A stretch of DNA of 64,000 nt from Jatrophihabitans telluris (GTDB lineage: Bacteria > Actinomycetota > Actinomycetes > Mycobacteriales > Jatrophihabitantaceae): positions 4,092,001-4,156,000 of the forward strand of contig NZ_CP097332.1 in NCBI RefSeq assembly GCF_023516435.1. The letters run 5' to 3'. Positions within the stretch are counted from its first letter, which is position 1, and every line of letters begins with the position of its first letter. Position numbers and translations under genes: made by a program. The notes below the pieces were generated by a model, which saw nothing but the letters and a program-made list of their open reading frames with translations, did no database searches and had not been told where the DNA came from. Below, in pieces: positions 9,417 through 17,763 of the stretch.

Positions 9417-9941
9417 GTGAGCGACCGAGACGATCTGCTGAACCTGATCAAGGAACTGGCCGTGGTACACGGCAAGGTGATTCTGTCGTCCGGGCAGGAG
9501 GCCGACTACTACGTCGACCTGCGCCGGATCACTTTGCACGCCAAAGCCGCGCCGTTGGTCGGACGGGTCCTGCGCGAGCTGACCCAGGACTGGGACTACG
9601 AAGCGGCCGGCGGTTTGACGCTGGGGGCAGATCCGGTCGGGACCGCGATGCTGCACGCGTCCGGCGGTGAGATCGACTCCTTCGTCGTCCGCAAGGCCGA
9701 GAAGAAGCACGGCATGCAGCAGCGGGTCGAGGGACCGAGTGTGGCGGGGCGGCGCGTGCTCGTAGTCGAGGACGTGTCGACCACCGGCGGCAGTCCGCTC
9801 ACAGCCGTCGAAGCGCTACGCGAGGCCGGTGCCGACGTGGTCGGGGTGGCCTTCATCGTCGACCGTGGAGCCTCCGCCGCGATCGAGGCCGCCGGGTTGC
9901 CGTGCCGCTACGCGTTCTCCCTGGCCGACCTCGGACTGTGA
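9417..9941 (+). CDS. pyrE: Orotate phosphoribosyltransferase
   Basis: Adds the ribose phosphate of PRPP to orotate, giving OMP in pyrimidine synthesis. 174 residues. It has the N-terminal orotate-binding GKVILSSGQEADYYVDLRR, the catalytic Lys loop RKAEKKHG and the PRPP-binding motif VLVVEDVSTTGGS. GTG at 9417 is preferred because a TANNNT -10 box stands seven bases before it and the shorter N-terminus matches the family. Repeat array A1 begins eight bases after its stop. No other pyr gene is adjacent. Confidence 0.95.
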   Translation: MSDRDDLLNLIKELAVVHGKVILSSGQEADYYVDLRRITLHAKAAPLVGRVLRELTQDWDYEAAGGLTLGADPVGTAMLHASGGEIDSFVVRKAEKKHGMQQRVEGPSVAGRRVLVVEDVSTTGGSPLTAVEALREAGADVVGVAFIVDRGASAAIEAAGLPCRYAFSLADLGL

Positions 9942-9948
9942 CGCCATC

Positions 9949-10030
9949 GTCGAGGTTGCCCCCGTTGCCCTCGTTCGGCGTTGACGTTGCCCTTGTTGCT
10001 GGGCCCCCGCCGTTGAGGTTGCCCTCGTTG
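9949..10030 (+). repeat. 3'-end repeat array A1 (three copies)
   Basis: Three copies of the 19-bp family-A core follow pyrE in its sense orientation: 9949-9967 (diverged), 9980-9998 (GTTGACGTTGCCCTTGTTG) and 10012-10030 (GTTGAGGTTGCCCTCGTTG). The last two are 32 bp apart. The array lies between pyrE and the next co-directional gene. Confidence 0.85.
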
Positions 10031-10044
10031 CCCAACGTCGACGG

Positions 10045-10713
10045 ATGAGCAGGCTTGTTCCGTCCGATCCGCCGGCCCCCGACCGCGATCCCGACGATGC
10101 GACCCCCGATCTGAGCGTGGGTGTCGGCCCGCATCCCTTGCCATGGCCCGAAGATGCGCGCCTGGATCCGGAACTGCTCGCCGACGGCGACCGTCGCAAC
10201 GTCATCGACCAGTACCGGTACTGGCGGCTGGAGGCAATCGTCGCCGATCTCGACACCCGGCGGCACCACTTCGCAGTCGCCATCGAGAACTGGCAACACG
10301 ATGCCAACATCGGCACGATCGTCCGGACCGCCAACGCCTTCGCCGCGCGCGAAGTCATCATCGTCGGTCGCAAGCGCTGGAACCGTCGCGGGGCAATGGT
10401 GACCGATCGCTACCAGCACCTGCGCCACCTGCCCACGGCGATCGAGCTGGCTGACTACGCCGCAGCCGAGGGATACACCGTGATCGGCATCGACAACACC
10501 CCCGGATCCGAGCCGATCGAACGCGCCGACTTGCCGCTGCGGGCGCTGTTCCTCTTCGGCCAGGAGGGCCCGGGCTTGACCGCCGAAGCCCATGAACTGG
10601 CCGGACGGACGTACTCGATCGCGCAGTACGGCTCCACCCGGTCGATCAACGCCGGGGTCGCGGCCGGCATCGCTATGCACGCCTGGATCCGCCAGCACGC
10701 CGACTCCCGTTGA
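10045..10713 (+). CDS. TrmH/SpoU-family RNA 2'-O-methyltransferase
   Basis: 222 residues, SAM-dependent, SPOUT (trefoil-knot) fold. The three SpoU motifs are present: NIGTIVRTANAFAAREVIIVG (motif 1), LFLFGQEGPGL (motif 2) and STRSINAGVAAGIAMHAW (motif 3). The first ~60 residues are an acidic/proline extension before the core. Whether the target is tRNA or rRNA cannot be told. The final Arg codon and TGA stop lie within the first core of repeat array A2. Confidence 0.9.
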   Translation: MSRLVPSDPPAPDRDPDDATPDLSVGVGPHPLPWPEDARLDPELLADGDRRNVIDQYRYWRLEAIVADLDTRRHHFAVAIENWQHDANIGTIVRTANAFAAREVIIVGRKRWNRRGAMVTDRYQHLRHLPTAIELADYAAAEGYTVIGIDNTPGSEPIERADLPLRALFLFGQEGPGLTAEAHELAGRTYSIAQYGSTRSINAGVAAGIAMHAWIRQHADSR

Positions 10714-10954
10714 CGTTGCCCTTGTTGCGCGTACCGCCCCGTTGACGTTGCCCTTGTTGCGCGTACCGCCCCGTTGACGTTGCCCTTGTTGCGCGTACCG
10801 CGGGAAACAACAAGGGCAACGTCAACCCCGGGGCGGCAACAACAAGGGCAACGTCAACCCCGGGGCGGCAACAACAAGGGCAACGTCAACCCCGGGGCGG
10901 CAACAACAAGGGCAACGTCAACGCCGGGGCGGCAACAACAAGGGCAACGTCAAC
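10709..10954. repeat. 3'-end repeat array A2 (3 forward + 5 reverse copies)
   Basis: Cores at 10709, 10741 and 10773 read GTTGACGTTGCCCTTGTTG on the plus strand. Cores at 10808, 10840, 10872, 10904 and 10936 read as the complement. All are spaced exactly 32 bp apart within each half. The 13-bp linker is CGCGTACCGCCCC in the forward half and a different GC-rich sequence in the reverse half. The array fills the gap between two convergent genes; forward copies follow the plus gene and reverse copies follow the minus gene. It could fold into a very long hairpin. Confidence 0.92.
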
Positions 10955-10966
10955 GCCAGGGCGGCG

Positions 10967-12628
10967 TCAGAGGGCCGCGGCGGCGGAGCGGCCGGCGGTC
11001 CGTCCGGAGAAGAGGCAGCCGCCGAGGAACGTGCCCTCCAGCGACCGGTAACCGTGCATGCCGCCACCCCCGAAACCAGCCGCCTCGCCCGCCGCGTACA
11101 GGCCGGCCAAGGGTGATCCGGCGGCTGTGAGCACTCGGGCCGACAGGTCGGTCTCCAAGCCACCGAGGGATTTCCGGGTGAGGATATTCAGCTTCACAGC
11201 GATGAGCGGGCCGGCTTTCGGATCCAGGATCCGGTGCGGAGCAGCGACCCGGGTGAGCCTGTCGCCGAGGTACTGACGGGCCCCCCGGATCGCGGTCACC
11301 TGCAGATCCTTGGTGAATCGATTGTCGATCTCCCGGTCGCGGGCCTCGATTTGGCGGCGCAGGTCCAGCACGTCCACCCGCTGCGTCCCGACCAAGGCGT
11401 TCATCTTCGCCACCAGACCCTCCACCGTCGGATCGGTGACGAAATCAGCTCCGTGATCGAGAAAGGCCTGCACCGGACCGGGAGCGCCGCCACGCACCCG
11501 GCCGAGCACGTCCCGCACCGACTTGCCGGTCAGATCGGGATTCTGTTCCGATCCCGACAGCGTGAATTCCTTCTCGATGATCGTGCGCGTCAGCACGAAC
11601 CAGCTGTAGTCGAAGCCGGTCTTCATGATGTGTTCCAGCGTCCCCAGGGTGTCGAAGCCCGGAAAGAGCGGGACCGGCAACCGCTGCCCGCGCGCATCGA
11701 ACCACAGCGAGGACGGCCCCGGCAGGATCCGGATCCCGTGGCCCGGCCAGATCGGGTCCCAGTTCCGCAGGCCCTCGGTGTAATGCCACATCCGGTCCTC
11801 GTTCACGATCCGGCCGCCGGCCTCGCCGGTGATCCCCAGCATCCGACCGTCGACGTGATCCGGCACCCCAGCGACCATCGTCGTCGGCGGCTCCCCCAAC
11901 CGGGCCGGCCAGTTCGCCCGAACCAGCTCGTGGTTGCCGCCGATCCCGCCGCTGGTCACGATCACGGCCTGGGCGGCGAGGTCGAAAGAGCCGACGGCCT
12001 CACGCGACGAGCTCTGCCCACGTGCCACGGCCGAAGGTTGCAGGATGCTTCCCCGGACACCGGTCACCGTTGCCCCGGTTGTGGCCAGTTCGTTCACCTG
12101 GTGGCGGAAGCGCAACTGGACGAGGCCGGCTTCCTCAGCCGCTCGCACCCGGCGCACGAACGGGGCGATCACCGCCGGACCCGTCCCCCAGGTCACGTGG
12201 AAACGCGGCACGGAATTGCCATGCCCGGTCGCCAGGTAACCCCCGCGCTCGGCCCAACCGACCACGGGGAAGAACCGGACGCCCTGGTCGTGCAACCACG
12301 ATCGCTTCTCGCCCGCGGCGAAGTCGACGTAGGCCTCGGCCCACAGCCGCGGCCAGTAGTCGGTGTCCCGATCGAAGCCTGCGGTACCGAGCCAGTCCTG
12401 CATGGCCAGTTCGGCTGAGTCCTTGATCCGCAACCGGCGCTGTTCGGGCGAGTTGACCAGGAAGAGGCCACCGAAGGACCAGAAGGCCTGACCGCCCAGC
12501 GACTGCTCCGGTTCCTGGTCGAGCAGGATCACCTTCTTGCCGGCGTCGGCGAGCTCAGCCGTCGCCACCAGCCCCGCCAGGCCGGCGCCGACGACGATGA
12601 CATCCGCGGTGAAGGCAGTCTGGACCAT
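10967..12628 (-). CDS. FAD-binding dehydrogenase, KstD/fumarate reductase-like
   Basis: 553-residue flavoprotein. An N-terminal dinucleotide fold DVIVVGAGLAGLVATAEL (about 8-25) and GGQAFWSFGGLF are followed by a long central substrate domain. The C-terminal FAD motif LAGLYAAGEAAGFGGGGMHG ends in SLEGTFLGGCLFSGRTAG. This layout matches the 3-ketosteroid dehydrogenase/fumarate reductase superfamily, in particular the group annotated as putative FAD-binding dehydrogenase; the substrate is not known. No ribosome binding site is seen, but TAGCCT lies six bases before the ATG. It is divergent from the gamma-glutamyltransferase homologue. Confidence 0.88.
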   Translation of the reverse strand: MVQTAFTADVIVVGAGLAGLVATAELADAGKKVILLDQEPEQSLGGQAFWSFGGLFLVNSPEQRRLRIKDSAELAMQDWLGTAGFDRDTDYWPRLWAEAYVDFAAGEKRSWLHDQGVRFFPVVGWAERGGYLATGHGNSVPRFHVTWGTGPAVIAPFVRRVRAAEEAGLVQLRFRHQVNELATTGATVTGVRGSILQPSAVARGQSSSREAVGSFDLAAQAVIVTSGGIGGNHELVRANWPARLGEPPTTMVAGVPDHVDGRMLGITGEAGGRIVNEDRMWHYTEGLRNWDPIWPGHGIRILPGPSSLWFDARGQRLPVPLFPGFDTLGTLEHIMKTGFDYSWFVLTRTIIEKEFTLSGSEQNPDLTGKSVRDVLGRVRGGAPGPVQAFLDHGADFVTDPTVEGLVAKMNALVGTQRVDVLDLRRQIEARDREIDNRFTKDLQVTAIRGARQYLGDRLTRVAAPHRILDPKAGPLIAVKLNILTRKSLGGLETDLSARVLTAAGSPLAGLYAAGEAAGFGGGGMHGYRSLEGTFLGGCLFSGRTAGRSAAAAL

Positions 12629-12634
12629 TCGGCC

Positions 12635-12640
12635 AGGCTA
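12635..12640 (-). promoter_or_regulatory. Putative -10 box, leaderless flavoprotein gene
   Basis: Minus-strand TAGCCT lies six bases before the ATG at 12628. Confidence 0.4.
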
Positions 12641-12691
12641 GCGGGGGCGGGCAGCGCGCGCCGGGTGGTGACGGGTAGGAATGGCTGGGTG

Positions 12692-14500
12692 ATGACAACG
12701 CGCCCAGAGCTGATCGGTTCGTTCGGCATGGTGGCCAGCACGCACTGGCTCGCGTCGGCGGCCGGAATGAGCGTCCTCGAGCGCGGCGGCAATGCCTTCG
12801 ACGCCGCGGTAGCCGCCGGGTTCACCCTGCAGATCGTCGAGCCGCATCTCAACGGTCCCGGCGGCGACATGCCGGCCGTGGTGCACAGCGTGGCGGACGC
12901 CCGTCCGTGGGTGATCTGCGGGCAGGGGGTCGCTCCGCGGGCCGCCACGATCGACCGTTTCACGGACCTGGGACTGTCCCTGGTGCCGGGCAGCGGGCCG
13001 CTGGCCGCGACCGTCCCGGGGGCCTTCGGCGCGTGGACGACGATGCTCGAACGTTGGGGTAGCTGGGAACTGTCCGACGTCCTGGCGCCCGCACTGCACT
13101 ACGCCGAGGCCGGTTTCCCGCTGCTGGCCACGACCAGGCACACGATCGAGTCCGTCCGAACGCTGTTCCTGGACCATTGGCCGACCTCGGCCGCGACCTG
13201 GCTCGATGCCGGGACAACCCCGAAGGGACGGACGTGGCGGTCTCCGGGCACGGCCGCGACCTATCGCCGGGTGCTGCGCGAGGCCGTCGGGTCCACCCGC
13301 GAAGCCCGGATCGGCGCGGCGCGGCGGGCCTGGTACGACGGCTTCGTCGCCGAGGCCATCGATGCCTTCGGCCGGAAGGCCTTCCGCGACACCTCCGGTC
13401 GCAACCACGCGGGCCTGCTCACCGCCGACGACCTGGCCGCCTGGCACGCCGGTGTCGAGGACCCGGTGTCGGTCGATTACGCCGGGCGGTTCGAAGTGTT
13501 CAAGACCGCCGCGTGGGGCCAGGGCCCGGTGCTCCTGCAGCAACTGCGGCTGGTGGAGGCCGCGGGGATCCACGACCTCCAGGCCGGCTCCGCCGACTGG
13601 GTGCACCTGGTCACCGAGGCCTCCAAGCTCGCCTTCGCCGATCGGGAGGCGTGGTACGGGGACAGTCCGGACGTGCCGGTGCAGGCGCTGCTGTCGGGGC
13701 AGTACGCCGCCGAGCGGGCGGCACTCATCGGCGACGTGGCCAGCCACCAGCTACGGCCAGGGCGAGTCGAGGGTCGCAACCCCGTTCTGGCCGAGCTTCC
13801 CGAGGCTTCCGGTGGGGCTCCGGGCGTCGGTGAGCCGACACTCGGCCAGCTGCCTGGCGCCGGCCCGTCCTCCGGAGACACCTGCCATGTCGACGTCGTG
13901 GACCGCTGGGGCAACCTGGTCTCGGCCACGCCCAGCGGCGGATGGCTGCAGAGCGCGCCGGTCATCGCCGAACTCGGCTTCTGCCTGGGCACCCGGGCTC
14001 AGATGTTCTTCCTACAGCCGGGACTGCCCAACTCCCTGCGTCCCGGAGTCCGCCCCCGCACCACGCTGACCCCGTCATTGGCCTACCGCGACGGAAGTCC
14101 GTGGCTGGCCTTCGGGACCCCTGGTGGCGACCAGCAAGATCAGTGGCAGCTGGTGTTCTTCGCACGGGTGGCCGCCGCCGAAGCCGCCGCCGAAGCCCCC
14201 GGCACCGGCGGCGCGCGCGTCGATCTGCAGCAGATCATCGACGAACCGATGTTCCACCACAACCATGCCCCGTCCTCGTTCTACCCGAGAGACGCTCACC
14301 CGGCGGAGCTGATCGCCGAGGATCGGCTGGGGGACGACGTCCTGAACGAGCTGGCACGACGAGGCCACGACGTGGTTCGCGTGGGCGACTGGCGGCTGGG
14401 CCGACTGTCCGCGGCGGCCTATGAGCGAGGCCCGGACGGGATCGAGCTGCGGGCGGCCGCGAACCCCCGCGGCTCACAGGGCTACGCCGCCGGACGTTGA
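12692..14500 (+). CDS. Gamma-glutamyltransferase family protein
   Basis: 602-residue Ntn-hydrolase. Family proteins cleave themselves before a Thr that becomes the N-terminal nucleophile and then transfer or hydrolyse gamma-glutamyl groups of glutathione-like substrates. The nucleophile is probably Thr397 in GDTCHVDVV; other blocks are ASAAGMSVLERGGNAFDAAVAAGF, GPGGDMP and RPRTTLTPSL. The usual Gly-Gly oxyanion motif is reduced to PSGGW. No signal peptide is seen, so it may be cytosolic. ATG 12692 is chosen at the first family-conserved segment; an upstream GTG at 12665 is possible. True substrate uncertain. Confidence 0.85.
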   Translation: MTTRPELIGSFGMVASTHWLASAAGMSVLERGGNAFDAAVAAGFTLQIVEPHLNGPGGDMPAVVHSVADARPWVICGQGVAPRAATIDRFTDLGLSLVPGSGPLAATVPGAFGAWTTMLERWGSWELSDVLAPALHYAEAGFPLLATTRHTIESVRTLFLDHWPTSAATWLDAGTTPKGRTWRSPGTAATYRRVLREAVGSTREARIGAARRAWYDGFVAEAIDAFGRKAFRDTSGRNHAGLLTADDLAAWHAGVEDPVSVDYAGRFEVFKTAAWGQGPVLLQQLRLVEAAGIHDLQAGSADWVHLVTEASKLAFADREAWYGDSPDVPVQALLSGQYAAERAALIGDVASHQLRPGRVEGRNPVLAELPEASGGAPGVGEPTLGQLPGAGPSSGDTCHVDVVDRWGNLVSATPSGGWLQSAPVIAELGFCLGTRAQMFFLQPGLPNSLRPGVRPRTTLTPSLAYRDGSPWLAFGTPGGDQQDQWQLVFFARVAAAEAAAEAPGTGGARVDLQQIIDEPMFHHNHAPSSFYPRDAHPAELIAEDRLGDDVLNELARRGHDVVRVGDWRLGRLSAAAYERGPDGIELRAAANPRGSQGYAAGR

Positions 14501-14679
14501 CTGCTGGCCCGCTGCCGCGGGCCGTGACCGTGACCGCCAGACGGCGGTGCGGCCGGACGGCTGTGCGGCGGGACGGCGGTGCGGCCAGAGGGCCGTGTGC
14601 ATGGACGGTGACGTGGTGCCAGACTGCGCCTGCGTGCCGGACACTAATGAACGTGGTCCACACTGCCGATATACCGTCC

Positions 14680-15708
14680 ATGAGCGCAACCTCGGCGCAG
14701 ACAGCGACGCCGACCCCCAGCAGTCCCTCCAGCAGCGAAGAGCTTCGCGTCGCGGCGCTGCGCATGCTGAACGTGATGGACCGTCCCAGCGATCCCGGCC
14801 TGGAAGGTCTGGCCCGGCTCGCGGCCTACATCTGCGGCACGCCGACGGCGGTGGTGAACCTGATCGACGCCGACCGCCAGCATTCGGCCGCCGCGTACGG
14901 GTTCGCCCCCGTGGATCAACGCCGCGAGGACTCGATGTGCGCGGTGGCGGTCGACAGCAAGGAGATCAGCTACACGCCGGACGCCAGCATCGACCCCCGG
15001 TGGGCGAGAAATCCTTTCGTCACCGGAGTGATCGACGAAGTACGGACCTACGCGGCCGCCCCGCTGATCCTGCCCGGCGGCGAGGTCATCGGAACGATGT
15101 GTGCGTTCTCCAAGGAAGTCAGCTACCTGTCCCGGGTGCAACTCGAACGCCTTCGCGACGTTGCCGAGCTCACGGTGAAGATGCTGCAGCTGCGCGATGA
15201 GACCTCCCGCCTCGGGCACGCGGCCACTCGGGACCAACTGACCGGCTTGCCCAACCGGTCGCTGCTGCTGGAATCCCTCGACCAGGCGCTGGCCCGAGCC
15301 AGCCGAGGTGAGGCGCAACCGTCGCTGGTCTTCCTCGATCTCGACGAGTTCAAGGTCGTCAACGACACCTACGGACACAGCGTCGGGGACGAACTCCTGC
15401 GGGCGGTCGCCGATCGGTTGCTGCAGTGTGTGCGTGCCTCGGACCTCGTGGCCCGGCTGGCCGGCGACGAATTCATCGTGCTCTGCTCCGGCTCGTCGAC
15501 CGGCGGCCTGCACTGGCGTATCGACGGGCTGCTGGATCGGCTGCGCGCCGCCTTCACCCGCCCGTTCCCGCTGTCGGTCGGTAACGTCCGGGTCGGCGCT
15601 TCGCTCGGGCTCGCCTACGCGGGCCGGGACGGCGACGACGCCGCGTCCCTGATCGCGCACGCCGACTTCGCGATGTACGCCGACAAGCGCATCCGAGCAG
15701 GCCGCTGA
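14680..15708 (+). CDS. GAF-GGDEF diguanylate cyclase
   Basis: Makes cyclic di-GMP from two GTP. About 342 residues: a GAF sensor domain (about 25-170, with ALRMLNVMDRPSD and IGTMCAF) followed by GGDEF (about 180-340). The signature is AGDEF (about 261-265), a variant known in active cyclases. RASD sits exactly five residues before it, a complete inhibitory I-site (RxxD) for product feedback. It is soluble and has no membrane segment. The start is uncertain: ATG 14680 or ATG 14647, neither with a clear ribosome binding site. Confidence 0.85.
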   Translation: MSATSAQTATPTPSSPSSSEELRVAALRMLNVMDRPSDPGLEGLARLAAYICGTPTAVVNLIDADRQHSAAAYGFAPVDQRREDSMCAVAVDSKEISYTPDASIDPRWARNPFVTGVIDEVRTYAAAPLILPGGEVIGTMCAFSKEVSYLSRVQLERLRDVAELTVKMLQLRDETSRLGHAATRDQLTGLPNRSLLLESLDQALARASRGEAQPSLVFLDLDEFKVVNDTYGHSVGDELLRAVADRLLQCVRASDLVARLAGDEFIVLCSGSSTGGLHWRIDGLLDRLRAAFTRPFPLSVGNVRVGASLGLAYAGRDGDDAASLIAHADFAMYADKRIRAGR

Positions 15709-15772
15709 ACGAGCCGCTCACCGAGCCCCTCACGGAGCCGCCCACCGAGCCGCTCAGCCGGGGAGTACCAGC

Positions 15773-16756
15773 TCAGCCGGGCAGTACCAGCCGGGCGATC
15801 AGGGCGCGATGATCGGAGCCGGGCACGTCGACCCGCAGCACCGTGGGAGCTTGAATGCCGCGCAACAGCACATGGTCGATGGCGATCGTCGGCGGCACGC
15901 TCGAACCGACCGGGTAGCTGCGCAGGCTCCCAGCGCCGGCTTCCTCCGCCGCGTCCCGATAACCGCCTCGCAACAGGCGGCGGAACTGCGCGTTGTCCCA
16001 GGTGGCGTTGAAATCGCCGCCGACCAGCACCGGATCCGCGCTGCCGACGGAGCGCAATTCCCGCGCCAGCGCTGGTAACTCCCGCGTCCACCGGATCGCC
16101 GGAACTGGATACGGCGGCGCTGGATGCACGGCGAAGATCCGGACGGGCAGGCTCGGACGCCCGCCTTCGGCCGGGTAGGTAACCGTCGCCGTCACCGCGG
16201 CGAAGCTGAACTCCGGCAACGTCCGGCCGCCCGCGAGTGGATAGCGGCTCCACACGCCGGTGCCGAACGCCGGGTCCGCTCTGCTCTGGCCGGTGTCGAC
16301 GTACCGATAGGGCAGCAACTGGCCCAGCCCGGCGCTGAGCAGGCGCTGGATCTCGGCCGCGGGCTGCTCCAACAGGGTCAGCACGCTCACATCGTGCTCG
16401 CGGACCAGCGCCACCACCGCATCGGGCGATCCCACGCCCAACGCCAGGTTGGCCGACATCACGGTGATCGACCGCCCGGACAGCGTGACGCGGTCGGCCA
16501 CGTAGAGCGGCAGCTGGGTGAGCACGCCGACGAGCAGGACGGCGGTGGCCGCGGCGACCGAACGCCACCGGCGACCGGCAACGAGCAGGCACCACCCGGC
16601 CAAGCCGGCGAACAGGAGGTAGGGGACCGCCGAGGCCGCCACGATGAACAGCTGTTGGTCCACGCTCAACCAGTGGGCGACCAGACCCAGCGCGGCCAGC
16701 GCGGTTCCCGCACGACCGAGGTGGGCCGGCGCGTTCGCCAGCCGTGGGCCCGTCAT
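15773..16756 (-). CDS. Membrane-anchored endonuclease/exonuclease/phosphatase family protein
   Basis: 327 residues. Three hydrophobic helices in the first ~95 residues are followed by an EEP (DNase I-like) domain with the conserved [25 protein letters not shown] and SDHRAL segments carrying the Asn, Asp and His catalytic residues. The domain is probably extracytoplasmic; substrate (nucleic acid, phospholipid or other phosphoester) unknown. ATG 16756 overlaps the map stop by four bases (ATGA). Upstream reading is open but lies inside map. It is convergent with the diguanylate cyclase; the 64-bp gap between them holds imperfect CCGAGCCGCTCA repeats. Confidence 0.85.
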   Translation of the reverse strand: MTGPRLANAPAHLGRAGTALAALGLVAHWLSVDQQLFIVAASAVPYLLFAGLAGWCLLVAGRRWRSVAAATAVLLVGVLTQLPLYVADRVTLSGRSITVMSANLALGVGSPDAVVALVREHDVSVLTLLEQPAAEIQRLLSAGLGQLLPYRYVDTGQSRADPAFGTGVWSRYPLAGGRTLPEFSFAAVTATVTYPAEGGRPSLPVRIFAVHPAPPYPVPAIRWTRELPALARELRSVGSADPVLVGGDFNATWDNAQFRRLLRGGYRDAAEEAGAGSLRSYPVGSSVPPTIAIDHVLLRGIQAPTVLRVDVPGSDHRALIARLVLPG

Positions 16757-17652
16757 GCAGTGACGGTCAGGATTTCGGCGCCGTCCTCGGTGATGTGGAT
16801 GCTGTGTTCCCACTGCGCCACCCAGGACCCGTCCTGCGTGACGACCGTCCAGTCGTCGGACCACATGTCCCACGCGTAGCCGCCGAGGCTGAGCATCGGC
16901 TCGACCGTGAAGGTCATCCCCGCCTCGATCAGGGTCGTGCCCCGCGGCTCGTCGTAGGGAAAGATCGTCGGACGGGTATGGAAGGACGGTCCGACGCCGT
17001 GGCCGGTGAAGTCCCGGATCACGCCGTAGCCGAAACGCTTGGCGTAGGACTCGATGACCCGGCCGATGACGTTGACGGGACGGCCCGGGCGAGCCGCCTT
17101 GATGCCGCGCATCATGGCCTCGTGCGTGCGCTCGGACAGCAGGCGCAGCTCCGGCGACGGCTCGCCGGCGAAGAACGTCGCGCAGGTGTCCCCGTGGACG
17201 CCGTCGATGAACGCGGTGACGTCGATCTTGACGACGTCACCGTCCTGCAGGGGGAGGTCGTCCGGGATGCCGTGACAGATGACCTCGTTGACCGAGGAGC
17301 ACAGCGACTTCGGAAAGCCCTTGTAGCCCAGGGTCGAGGGATAGGCACCGTGATCGAGCAGGTACTCGTGCCCGATCCGGTCGAGCTCGTCGGTGGTCAC
17401 GCCGGGAGCGACGTGTTTGCCGACCTCGTCGCGCGCCGCCGCGGCGATCGCCCCGGCAACCTTCATCCGGGCCACCGTCTCGGCCGACTTCACCGGCACG
17501 TCGTCGAAATCCCAAGGCTCGGTCGGCTTCTTCGGCACGTAGTGAGGACGGACGATCGCGGGCGGCACGTCCAGGCGCGGCGAGATCCGGCCCGGTTGCA
17601 TCCGAGCCCGATCGACCGGCCATCGCTGCTGAATCTGGTCGGATGCGCTCAC
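16753..17652 (-). CDS. map: Methionine aminopeptidase, type I
   Basis: Removes the N-terminal Met from new proteins; two-metal pita-bread fold. 299 residues. Metal ligands are visible in [19 protein letters not shown] (two Asp), TGHGVG (His), VEPML (Glu) and WEHSI (Glu); the substrate His is in VICHGIP. The ~45-residue N-terminal extension with PHYVPKKP is typical of the longer actinobacterial MetAP. The start is GTG at 17652, uncertain. The EEP gene overlaps its stop. Confidence 0.95.
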   Translation of the reverse strand: MSASDQIQQRWPVDRARMQPGRISPRLDVPPAIVRPHYVPKKPTEPWDFDDVPVKSAETVARMKVAGAIAAAARDEVGKHVAPGVTTDELDRIGHEYLLDHGAYPSTLGYKGFPKSLCSSVNEVICHGIPDDLPLQDGDVVKIDVTAFIDGVHGDTCATFFAGEPSPELRLLSERTHEAMMRGIKAARPGRPVNVIGRVIESYAKRFGYGVIRDFTGHGVGPSFHTRPTIFPYDEPRGTTLIEAGMTFTVEPMLSLGGYAWDMWSDDWTVVTQDGSWVAQWEHSIHITEDGAEILTVTA

Positions 17653-17763
17653 CGAAGCTCAGCCACTCTCACTCGCACGCTCCTGCCCTCCTCGCTGCGA
17701 TGCTCGCTCATACCTCGTCCTCAATCGCTGCGCTCCTCGCTCGTTCCTCGCTGCGATGCTCGC

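Noticed and set aside
10709-10954. CRISPR array
   Set aside because: Direct repeats with regular spacing look similar, but the 13-bp linkers are identical within each half, the repeat is only 19 bp, orientation flips in the middle and no cas gene is present.
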